Shown piece after piece: positions 1-5,963 of a stretch of DNA of 5,985 bases. This stretch comes from Candidatus Gallibacteroides avistercoris (GTDB lineage Bacteria; Bacteroidota; Bacteroidia; Bacteroidales; CHK158-818), in NCBI GenBank assembly GCA_018714665.1, contig DVNA01000199.1, positions 1 through 5,985 of the forward strand, read 5' to 3'. Every line of letters starts with the position of its first letter. Position 1 is the first letter of the stretch. Under the pieces are notes generated by a model that saw only the letters and a list, made by a program, of their open reading frames with translations, was not told the DNA's origin and ran no database searches. A program made the position numbers and the translations under genes.

Positions 1-2
1 TT

Positions 3-1250
3 TATCAAACCGATACGGAATTTAAAACGGAAAAGGCGGTGATGATCAGCAAGGAAGCCGGTTTTATCGACATACACGTATTTGACGATGCCAAATCGCG
101 CAAGGCGGCCAAAAACAACAAGGCCTACTGGGAGAAATTAGCCAAAGAGGGCCTTTCGGAGAAAAACGAGCGGGTAGCCCAAATCAAAGGATTCTCGGCC
201 TCGAAAATGGAAGGGCTTCCCGTCAGCAAGGCAGGCGAGAGTTTCATCTGGCAAAACGACAAAGCGGACAACCGAATTGTCAATGCTAAGGGTGAGTTCC
301 TGAGATCGTGCCGGTTAGTTCCCCAAGGACTTGCCTACATCGGACAAAACGGACGCATCGTTTGCAAGGGAGGGAATTTCTACGCTCCCGAACAAAGCGA
401 CCTGGAAGCAATTCCCCAATTAGCCGCATCGCAGAATCAGTTCAGCGCAGAACTCGAATTGCTGCCTTATGAAGCAAAACAAAGCGGCCCAGCCCGCATA
501 TTGACATTCTCGAACGGAGCCTCTCTGCGAGACTTCACTATCGGACAAGAGGGAGACCATCTTGTCATGCGGCTTCGCACTACGGTAGTCGGCAACAACG
601 GCGTAAGCAACATCCATCCCGAAGCCGTACTCGGGAAAATAGAGGCCAACCGCCCGTACCATCTCATCGTCTCTTTCCAACCGGGCACGCTGGTATGGAG
701 GCTTAACGGAAAACTGGGACAGGCCGACTGGCCGGGCGACCTCACCAACTGGGAAAATATGTATCTCCAAGTGGGCGATGAACGCGACGCCGACCGCAAA
801 TGGTTGGGAGAAGTCCGAAACATCCGGCTATACGCCTATGCTCTTAGCGCCAAAGAGCAGAAGAAACGATATGCACAAGCCCAAAAGAGACTGAACGAAT
901 TGATACCCGAAAAACCTGTCCGGGTAAAAGCGAGACTGGTAGAGGAGAGTGTCCCTCCCACCATCGAACAACTCAACGAACAGGGATACAAACGATGTTT
1001 GACCACCCGTCATTTCCGCATTACGGAGGTATTGGAAGGCAAAACATTGCCCTCCCAGGATATTGTCGTAAAGGAGTGGTGTATTCTGGATTTGATTCCT
1101 CTGAATCGGAGAGAGGTAGGGAAAGAGTATGAATTAAGTCTTTACGATGCCCGCGATCACAAAGAGTTAGATAACGAATATACGGTAGAAGGACTGTCTC
1201 AATTTGACCTGCCGGTCTATTACAGTACCGAATTATCCCCAGTTCGTTAA
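3..1250 (+). CDS. LamG-domain protein, 5'-truncated by window edge
   Basis: The reading frame is open from position 3 with no stop, so the gene begins before the window; the GTG at 39 and ATG at 42 are probably internal codons. About 415 residues are visible, ending in TAA. Counting from the GTG codon, residues 1-60 are charged and Lys-rich. Residues about 135-276 look like a LamG/concanavalin A-like jelly roll: strands around ARILTFSNG, the block FTIGQEGDHLVMRLRT, an HLIVSF strand, RLNGK, then WLGEVRNIRLYAYALS, which is the usual closing strand of such domains. Residues about 290-403 form a second beta-rich segment (HFRITEVLEGK, DIVVKEWCILD, LPVYYS) that I associate with uncharacterised LamG proteins of Planctomycetes and other environmental bacteria, a link made from memory. 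LamG domains often bind carbohydrate or protein outside the cytoplasm, but the signal peptide and any catalytic domain would lie outside the window. No enzyme function can be assigned. Confidence 0.72.
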   Translation, partial: YQTDTEFKTEKAVMISKEAGFIDIHVFDDAKSRKAAKNNKAYWEKLAKEGLSEKNERVAQIKGFSASKMEGLPVSKAGESFIWQNDKADNRIVNAKGEFLRSCRLVPQGLAYIGQNGRIVCKGGNFYAPEQSDLEAIPQLAASQNQFSAELELLPYEAKQSGPARILTFSNGASLRDFTIGQEGDHLVMRLRTTVVGNNGVSNIHPEAVLGKIEANRPYHLIVSFQPGTLVWRLNGKLGQADWPGDLTNWENMYLQVGDERDADRKWLGEVRNIRLYAYALSAKEQKKRYAQAQKRLNELIPEKPVRVKARLVEESVPPTIEQLNEQGYKRCLTTRHFRITEVLEGKTLPSQDIVVKEWCILDLIPLNRREVGKEYELSLYDARDHKELDNEYTVEGLSQFDLPVYYSTELSPVR

Positions 1251-1269
1251 ACAATAAAGACATCCTGGC

Positions 1270-1321
1270 AGATACAAAGAGGGCGGTTATATAATATTAT
1301 ATAACCGCCCTCTTTGTATCT
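1270..1321. terminator. Bidirectional terminator, perfect 52-bp palindrome
   Basis: The sequence from 1270 to 1321 is a perfect inverted repeat of 26 + 26 bp with no spacer, centred between 1295 and 1296. Each arm has a GC-rich block (GAGGGCGG / CCGCCCTC) flanked by A/T-rich ends, so a transcript from either strand gives a GC stem preceded by A residues and followed by TTT. It lies 19 bp after the stop codon of the plus-strand gene and 15 bp from the stop codon of the minus-strand gene, where a shared terminator is expected. The apex (AATATT) must open to form a loop in RNA. No long T-tract follows the stem; the U-run is the TTTGTAT inside the arm. Confidence 0.85.
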
Positions 1322-1336
1322 CCAACTTTCAAAAAG

Positions 1337-1972
1337 CTATTTCATATACCCTACCGTATGAGTAAGTATAGGCAGCTGATCGGTCCGCAATTTCAGGATG
1401 GAACGAAGTTTTTCTTTATCCATCGAAGCCCGTGGGACAGTAGCTAATCCGGCTCCTGCACAATACAGGGAGATATTTCCGGAGACAATCCCCACATCAA
1501 TGGCTCCCATCTGATTGGCTTTTGCATCCCTGATTCCGCCCAGGAGAGCCAAATCGCTGACCAAGATCAAATGCACGGGAGCATCGTAAGCAAAAGCCTG
1601 TCCTCCGGTTACGGCATCATAAAAATTACCCCTGGCAATCTGTTCCAGTAAATTTTTCTCTGCATTATAGCGGTACGCCCCCTCCTTCATGATGACATAT
1701 ATATCGACATCCTGCTTGTTCAGGCACGAAGCAGCCGTCCGCATCCCTTTCTCCGGACGGTTTATCCCGTTACCGGCCCACAACAAATTGGAAAGCTCCT
1801 GCAAACTGAGCTCCTTGGTAGAAAACTCACGTGTGGATTTCCGCTCGGAAAGAGCTTGCATCACCCTCTTACCCCCGTTCAAATCGGGGCTTTTCAATTT
1901 AATGTCCTGTGCATTCACAGAAAATCCCGTAATAGCCATAACCATACAACTTATAACCAACTGTTTCATCAT
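1337..1972 (-). CDS. Exported nitroreductase-family (SagB-like) protein
   Basis: This 211-residue protein belongs to the nitroreductase superfamily, FMN-dependent oxidoreductases that use NAD(P)H; its own substrate is unknown. The visible family features are the FMN-phosphate-binding segment ERKSTREF (residues 43-50), the SagB-like block NLLWAGNGINRP (62-73) followed by RTAAS (78-82), a helix with the pattern SGNISLYCAGAGLATVPR (164-181), and a C-terminal GYMK. Residues 1-22 read as a Sec signal peptide: Lys3, a hydrophobic core (LVISCMVMAITGFSV) and a VNA cleavage site before QD. This predicts export to the periplasm, unusual for a flavoenzyme of this superfamily although similar exported proteins occur in Bacteroidota. 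I chose ATG at 1972 because the signal peptide follows directly and GGAAGAAAAG lies just upstream; the in-frame ATG at 1969 is equally possible. The frame stays open to 2068, but that extension is non-coding in character. The stop is TAG. The gene stands alone, divergent from the sugar operon. Confidence 0.9.
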   Translation of the reverse strand: MMKQLVISCMVMAITGFSVNAQDIKLKSPDLNGGKRVMQALSERKSTREFSTKELSLQELSNLLWAGNGINRPEKGMRTAASCLNKQDVDIYVIMKEGAYRYNAEKNLLEQIARGNFYDAVTGGQAFAYDAPVHLILVSDLALLGGIRDAKANQMGAIDVGIVSGNISLYCAGAGLATVPRASMDKEKLRSILKLRTDQLPILTHTVGYMK

Positions 1973-1986
1973 AAATACTTTTCTTC

Positions 1987-1994
1987 CAAAGATA
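1987..1994 (-). promoter_or_regulatory. Candidate -7 promoter box of the nitroreductase gene
   Basis: Read on the minus strand, the bases are TATCTTTG, a perfect match to the Bacteroidota -7 consensus TAnnTTTG. The box ends 14 bp before the ATG at 1972, so transcription would start only about 8-10 nt before the start codon. No clear TTTG -33 element sits 19-21 bp upstream; the nearest TTTTG is about 25 bp away. The match and orientation are seen directly; promoter function is inferred. Confidence 0.5.
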
Positions 1995-2151
1995 CGAAAA
2001 TTCTGAAAACTTCCTATTCCAAAACAAAAAAAGGTTATCCTTATACATTCTTGTAACGAAATGAACATTGCAAAAACACGTCTCTATCCCTCTACCATAC
2101 CTAAATTGACGAAAAAATCCATATAAAGATGAGTAAATACCAAAAATATAT

Positions 2152-2159
2152 TATGTTTG
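2152..2159 (+). promoter_or_regulatory. Candidate -7 promoter box of the isomerase-kinase-regulator operon
   Basis: TATGTTTG matches the Bacteroidota -7 consensus TAnnTTTG exactly. It ends 30 bp before the ATG at 2190, giving a predicted 5' leader of roughly 23-26 nt. The TTTG -33 element is not evident at the usual 19-21 bp spacing, which would fit a promoter that is weak or depends on regulation. The TACATAT repeats lie directly downstream, over the predicted transcription start and leader, a position suited to a repressor. Confidence 0.6.
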
Positions 2160-2185
2160 TACATATAAAATAACATCATACATAT
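2160..2185 (+). repeat. Two direct TACATAT repeats, possible operator half-sites
   Basis: TACATAT occurs at 2160-2166 and again at 2179-2185, 19 bp from start to start, or about two helical turns. Both lie between the predicted -7 box and the start codon. This arrangement could serve a dimeric or tetrameric repressor such as the GntR protein encoded in the same operon. The region is very AT-rich, so chance repetition is a real alternative. Confidence 0.35.
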
Positions 2186-2189
2186 CAAA

Positions 2190-3935
2190 ATGAATAAATA
2201 TAGAAATACCCGTTCCAATTACGACAAATTTCCGGCAACGGAGACATCCGGGCGCATCTGGCGAGGCTGGGAGGAAATAGGCTGTGAAATCACCCGCCGT
2301 ACTACCGACAAACGCGCGTTATTGGTTCTGGATACTTACCACGGTGTACACGATACCGAACTGACCGAGGTCCTTACACGGCTTTGGCCCGAAGCCGAGC
2401 TGATTCGGACAGAAGAGTTGTTTTACGACGAAAAGCAAATCCGGAGCATGACCGAGCCATACGTTACCGACGACGAAATCTTCGGCTACCTCTCTCCGCT
2501 CGGTATTGCCGACTATTTCGAGCCCCAACGGCTCCACGACGCCCGCGAACGGATTCGGCTCCGCATCCGATCGACAATCGTTTATGGTTGCGGAGCAGGA
2601 TATGTAGCCCCAAACGCAGACTTGACACTCTACGCCGACATGGCCCGCTGGGAGATACAACAGCGATTCCGGGCCCACTCCATACACGGGCTCGGGGTCG
2701 ATAACTCGGCCGAAAGCCCGGCACGGCAATACAAACGCGGCTATTTCAACGACTGGCCGCTGCTGGACAATCACAAAAAGAGCCTCTACAACCGGGTAGA
2801 TTACTGGATTGACACGCACCATCCCGGACGTCCACTGATGATTGCAGCCGAAACCTTTATGCAGGGAATCGAACGCACGGTACGACGACCGTTCCGTGTC
2901 GTTCCGTTTTTCGATCCCGCACCATGGGGAGGACAATGGATGAAAGAGGTCTGCGACCTCGACCGCGAACGGATCAACTTCGGTTGGTGTTTCGACTGCG
3001 TACCGGAGGAGAACAGCCTGTTGTTGCGCATCGAAAACGAACTCTTTGAAATGCCGGCCCAAAATCTCGTATATCTCCGGCCTCAGGAGTTACTGGGGGC
3101 TGAAAACCGGCAACAGTTCGGCGAGAGTTTCCCGATACGTTTTGACTTCCTGGATACGATGGGTGGTGGCAACCTCAGCTTGCAGGTACACCCCACAAAC
3201 GAATACATCCGAAAAACATTTGGCATTCGCTACACGCAGGACGAAAGCTACTATTTACTTGATGCCGAAGCTGGCGCCAGCGTCTATCTCGGAGTAAAGC
3301 AGGGCGTCGATCCCGAGGAAATGATTTCTGCCCTCCACACGGCTCAGCAAGAGGGAACGACGTTCGATGCCGAACGCTACGTCAACCGGTTCCCGGCTCG
3401 CAAGCACGACCATTACCTGATTCCGGGCGGCACGATACACTGCTCGGGCGCAGGAGCCATGGTGCTGGAAATCAGCGCTACTCCCAACATCTTCACCTTC
3501 AAGATGTGGGACTGGGGACGCATGGGCCTCGACGGGAAACCACGGCCCATCAACATCGGCCACGCCTCGCACGTTATCAACTGGCAACGCGATACGGACG
3601 AAATAATACGGCACCACTGCAACTGCTTCAAGCCTATCGCCCAACACGACGGATGGCGCGAAGAACGTACAGGTCTGCACGATGCCGAATTTATCGAAAC
3701 CCGGCGACACTGGTTCTCCGTACCCGTACCTCACCACACCCAGGGAGGCGTACAGGTACTCAACCTGATTGAAGGAGAAGCGGCTGTTATAGAAAGTCCT
3801 ACGGACAGTTTCGAACCTTTTACGGTACATTACGCCGAAACATTCATACTACCGGCCTCGATCGGGGCTTACACGATTCGCCCTTTCGAAAAAGGAGCTT
3901 CGTGCGGCACCATCAAGGCTTACGTACGGCATTAA
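2190..3935 (+). CDS. Long-form class I mannose-6-phosphate isomerase
   Basis: This 581-residue protein is predicted to interconvert mannose 6-phosphate and fructose 6-phosphate in the cytoplasm. The type I phosphomannose isomerase (cupin) part covers about residues 232-581. It has the N-terminal WGG (246-248), the metal-ligand pattern LSLQVHP (Gln332, His334), Glu352 in QDESYY, His417 in IPGGTIHCSG, and the VLEIS...FKMWDWGR segment (425-444) that matches the family's VLEIQ...YRVYDWDR. All four expected zinc ligands are present. Classic enzymes of this type are about 315-390 residues, so roughly 230 residues are extra at the N-terminus; similar long forms are known to me from Bacteroidota. That extension has a beta-loop-helix near LLVLDTYHGVHDTEL (44-58) and a STIVYGCGAG strand (128-137), resembling a uridine-kinase-like fold without the Walker A lysine. 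ATG at 2190 is chosen because it follows an A-rich tract and begins the family-like start. A kinase gene follows after 21 bp. Strict sugar specificity is inferred; related sugar phosphates are possible. Confidence 0.92.
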   Translation: MNKYRNTRSNYDKFPATETSGRIWRGWEEIGCEITRRTTDKRALLVLDTYHGVHDTELTEVLTRLWPEAELIRTEELFYDEKQIRSMTEPYVTDDEIFGYLSPLGIADYFEPQRLHDARERIRLRIRSTIVYGCGAGYVAPNADLTLYADMARWEIQQRFRAHSIHGLGVDNSAESPARQYKRGYFNDWPLLDNHKKSLYNRVDYWIDTHHPGRPLMIAAETFMQGIERTVRRPFRVVPFFDPAPWGGQWMKEVCDLDRERINFGWCFDCVPEENSLLLRIENELFEMPAQNLVYLRPQELLGAENRQQFGESFPIRFDFLDTMGGGNLSLQVHPTNEYIRKTFGIRYTQDESYYLLDAEAGASVYLGVKQGVDPEEMISALHTAQQEGTTFDAERYVNRFPARKHDHYLIPGGTIHCSGAGAMVLEISATPNIFTFKMWDWGRMGLDGKPRPINIGHASHVINWQRDTDEIIRHHCNCFKPIAQHDGWREERTGLHDAEFIETRRHWFSVPVPHHTQGGVQVLNLIEGEAAVIESPTDSFEPFTVHYAETFILPASIGAYTIRPFEKGASCGTIKAYVRH

Positions 3936-3956
3936 CTCCAATAAAACCATCATATC

Positions 3957-5060
3957 ATGTACGAAACAGATCCACGCACAGTTCTTACCCTCGATGCCGG
4001 AGGGACGAATCTTATTTTCTCTGCCATTGCCGGGAACCGGGAATTGGTTCAACCGGTACATTTTCACTCCGTACCGGACAACCTCGACAAAATGCTCAAT
4101 ACCCTTGTAGCAGGTTTTGAAACCGTACAACGACAACTGGCAACTCCCCCCGTTGCCATCAGTTTTGCATTTCCCGGACCAGCCGACTACGCTCACGGAA
4201 TTATCGGCGACCTGCCCAATTTCCCCTCATTCCGAGGAGGTGTGGCATTAGGGCCCTTCCTGGAACGCAAGTTCGGCATTCCAGTTTTCATCAACAATGA
4301 CGGCAATCTCTTTGCCTACGGCGAAGCCCTGTCGGGTGCCCTGCCGGAAATAAACGTACTGCTGGAAAAAGCAGGATCGACAAAACGCTATCGAAACCTG
4401 CTCGGTCTTACCCTCGGCACAGGGTTCGGTGCCGGTGCCGTAATCGATAACCGACTGCTAACGGGCGACAACGGCTGTGGAGGCGATGTATGGGTCTTCC
4501 GCAACAAACAATACGGCGACATGATTTGTGAAGAGAGCGTCAGCATCCGTGCCATCCGCCGCGTTTACGGCGAATTAACAGGTTCCGATGCTTCATCTCT
4601 GACACCTCTCGACATATTCGAGATAGCCGAGGGCAAACGACAAGGCGACCGCCAGGCAGCTTGTGAAAGCTTCCGACAATTCGGGGAAGTGGCAGGCGAC
4701 GTCATTTCACAAGCGCTCACCATCATCGACGGTGTCGTTGTGTTGGGTGGAGGGTTGACCGGAGCGGCCAAATACTTCATGCCGGCCCTGTTGAAGGAGA
4801 TGCGCAGCGAAATAAAGACATTTGCCGGAGACCGTTTCCCAAGATTGCAGATGCAGGTATTCAACCTCGACTCTCCGGAAGAGAGAGCTGATTTTGTACG
4901 AGAAAAGGCCATTTCTGTAACCATTCCACAATCGGATGTACATACCCGCTACCACCACGTACGGCAAACACCTGTCATCTGTTCCAAACTCGGGGCCAGC
5001 CGCGCCATCGCCTTAGGAGCTTATGCCTATGCCATTGCCAAACTAGACCGGCACTGTTAA
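3957..5060 (+). CDS. ROK-family sugar kinase, atypical zinc-site region
   Basis: This 367-residue protein belongs to the ROK family (repressor, ORF, kinase). It has no DNA-binding domain, so it is read as a cytoplasmic ATP-dependent hexose kinase. Visible motifs are the phosphate-1 loop TLDAGGTN (11-18), the FPGP turn (72-75), NNDGN (113-117) with Asp115 as the likely catalytic base, the GTGFGAG phosphate-2 loop (154-160) and the adenosine-site strand VVLGGGLTGA (261-270). The usual ROK signature, His followed by CxCGxxGCxE, is absent: the matching stretch is GDNGCGGDVWVFRN (170-183), and CEES (191-194) has lost the paired cysteines. A loop of about 20 residues, LLEKAGSTKRYRN (135-147), precedes the phosphate-2 loop. 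I recall the same features in a subfamily of Bacteroidota ROK proteins, so this is probably a lineage trait and not decay. The start at 3957 lies 21 bp after the isomerase stop, with no Shine-Dalgarno sequence. Mannose or fructose is the likeliest substrate, inferred only from the neighbouring isomerase. Confidence 0.88.
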   Translation: MYETDPRTVLTLDAGGTNLIFSAIAGNRELVQPVHFHSVPDNLDKMLNTLVAGFETVQRQLATPPVAISFAFPGPADYAHGIIGDLPNFPSFRGGVALGPFLERKFGIPVFINNDGNLFAYGEALSGALPEINVLLEKAGSTKRYRNLLGLTLGTGFGAGAVIDNRLLTGDNGCGGDVWVFRNKQYGDMICEESVSIRAIRRVYGELTGSDASSLTPLDIFEIAEGKRQGDRQAACESFRQFGEVAGDVISQALTIIDGVVVLGGGLTGAAKYFMPALLKEMRSEIKTFAGDRFPRLQMQVFNLDSPEERADFVREKAISVTIPQSDVHTRYHHVRQTPVICSKLGASRAIALGAYAYAIAKLDRHC

Positions 5061-5114
5061 AACCGATAGTAAAAACAACTCCTTTTCTACACAGCATAAA
5101 ACAATTGACAAAAG

Positions 5115-5846
5115 ATGGACAAACAGATTGACTTCACAAGCAAAACCCCTTTTCACGTGCAGGCGGAACAAATTCTACGCCAAATGATAAACAGCGAAGA
5201 ATACTGCTCAGGAGCCATTCTACCCAACGAAGTGGAACTTGCACAAGAGTTGAAAATATCGCGAAACACCCTCCGACAGGCTATCAACCGATTAGTAATG
5301 GAAGGATTGCTGATTCGTAAAAAAGGAGTCGGTACTACGGTCAACAGACTTGGCAAAGCCAGTAGCAATGCCCGCAACTGGATGAGTTTCTCGCAAGAGA
5401 TGAAAGCCTTGGGAATCGCCGTCAAGAATTACGAACTTCACCTCTGCTGGGAAAAGGCCAATCCGGAGGTAGAACGGTTCTTTTGCATTACTCCCGGCAC
5501 TCAACTACTCAAAATGTCGCGGGTACGAGGAAACGAAGAGATGCCCATCGTTTACTTCTATTCCTACTTCAACCCGGCTATCGGCATGACGGGTGAAGAA
5601 GATTTTACCCAACCACTCTACACCCTGCTCGAACAACAATACGGCATTGTCGTACACAAATCGGTGGAAGAGATAAGCGCCATACTGGCAGGGAAAGAGC
5701 TTGCTCAAAAACTCGGGATACGAACCGGCCATGCGATTCTCAAACGCAAACGGTTCGTACTCGATACCCGAGGATTTCCGGTAGAATACAACATGGGACT
5801 CTACCGAGCCGACTCGTTTACCTATCGTATCGAAGCAGAAAAATAA
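5115..5846 (+). CDS. GntR-family transcriptional regulator, HutC subfamily (UTRA domain)
   Basis: This 243-residue protein is complete and of normal length for the subfamily. Residues about 10-78 form the GntR winged helix-turn-helix: TPFHVQAEQILRQMI, then LPNEVELAQELKISRNTLRQ and INRLVMEGLLIRKKGVGTTV, with RNTLRQ in the recognition helix. Residues about 97-238 form a UTRA ligand-binding domain, shown by MKALG (96-100), a LLKMSRVR strand (131-138), EEISAILAGKELAQKLGI (185-202), AILKRKRF and the closing GFPVEYNMGLYRADSF (220-235). UTRA regulators typically bind sugars, amino sugars or sugar phosphates and release DNA when bound, so this one probably controls the operon it sits in, in response to a sugar phosphate handled by the two enzymes upstream. 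The start is ATG at 5115, directly after an A-rich tract ending in AAAAG. The 54-bp gap to the kinase shows no -7 box, so co-transcription is likely. It could also control the gene beginning after the window. Confidence 0.93.
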   Translation: MDKQIDFTSKTPFHVQAEQILRQMINSEEYCSGAILPNEVELAQELKISRNTLRQAINRLVMEGLLIRKKGVGTTVNRLGKASSNARNWMSFSQEMKALGIAVKNYELHLCWEKANPEVERFFCITPGTQLLKMSRVRGNEEMPIVYFYSYFNPAIGMTGEEDFTQPLYTLLEQQYGIVVHKSVEEISAILAGKELAQKLGIRTGHAILKRKRFVLDTRGFPVEYNMGLYRADSFTYRIEAEK

Positions 5847-5852
5847 TACTCA

Positions 5853-5962
5853 AAATATACATTACATTTGCGATCTATCGGTTACGGAATCGGAGAACGA
5901 CCTGCAACAAATTGTTAAATTTACCTTATAACGCATCTCATATAGAAAAATAATGTATATTT
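5853..5962. repeat. 12-bp inverted repeat, arms about 86 bp apart
   Basis: AAATATACATTA at 5853-5864 is the exact reverse complement of TAATGTATATTT at 5951-5962. Each arm overlaps a -7-type box. The arms are too far apart and too AT-rich for a terminator. Paired operators for a looping or cooperative repressor, such as the adjacent GntR protein, is the most attractive reading but is inferred. Confidence 0.45.
5863..5870 (+). promoter_or_regulatory. Candidate -7 promoter box (upstream copy)
   Basis: TACATTTG fits TAnnTTTG exactly. It overlaps the last two bases of the first arm of the 12-bp inverted repeat. No -33 TTTG is visible upstream. If active, it would give the next gene a 5' leader of more than 100 nt. 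Chance occurrence in AT-rich DNA is possible, and this is the weaker of the two boxes in the region. Confidence 0.35.
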
Positions 5963-5963
5963 G
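5956..5963 (+). promoter_or_regulatory. Candidate -7 promoter box of the next gene
   Basis: TATATTTG fits TAnnTTTG exactly and lies inside the second arm of the 12-bp inverted repeat. The palindrome AACCGGTT follows immediately, over the expected transcription start. A protein bound to either element would overlap the promoter. The downstream gene is outside the window. Confidence 0.5.

Larger units (their letters stand above)
1973..2189. other. Divergent AT-rich intergenic region
   Basis: This 217-bp spacer separates the divergently transcribed nitroreductase and isomerase genes and is far richer in A/T than either. It contains one -7-type box per direction (1987-1994 minus, 2152-2159 plus), the heptamer TACATAT twice (2160-2166 and 2179-2185), the palindrome TGTACA at 2158-2163, and a copy of TATACATT at 2042-2049 that recurs downstream of the regulator gene. 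I see no small ORF with a convincing start and no structured RNA. Confidence 0.7.

Noticed and set aside
39..44. Start codon GTG/ATG at 39-42 as the true start of the first gene
   Set aside because: The frame is open to the window edge, the preceding codons read as normal protein, and there is no promoter or AT-rich leader, so the gene most likely starts upstream.
1946..1960. Lipoprotein lipobox (VISC) in the nitroreductase signal peptide
   Set aside because: The cysteine is residue 9 from the chosen start, too close to the N-terminus for a lipoprotein signal, and a normal type I cleavage site follows the hydrophobic core.
1689..2006. Plus-strand open frame of 105 codons opposite the nitroreductase start
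   Set aside because: It is antisense to the conserved N-terminal part of the nitroreductase and has no supporting motif or promoter.
1973..2068. Longer nitroreductase start at 2068, adding 32 residues
   Set aside because: The added residues are unlike a protein start, would put a segment ahead of a clear signal peptide, and would span the candidate promoter box.
2319..3062. Long minus-strand open frame (247 codons) opposite the isomerase gene
   Set aside because: It lies wholly antisense to a gene with clear family motifs, shows no recognisable domain, and is explained by codon bias leaving few stops on the opposite strand.
3255..3830. Minus-strand open frame of 191 codons opposite the 3' part of the isomerase gene
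   Set aside because: It is antisense to the conserved cupin part of the isomerase, has no family motif and no promoter, so it is a shadow.
5871..5892. Small hairpin (CGATctATCG and nearby repeats) as terminator of the regulator gene
   Set aside because: The stem is only 4 bp with a 2-base loop and there is no T-tract, so it cannot act as an intrinsic terminator.
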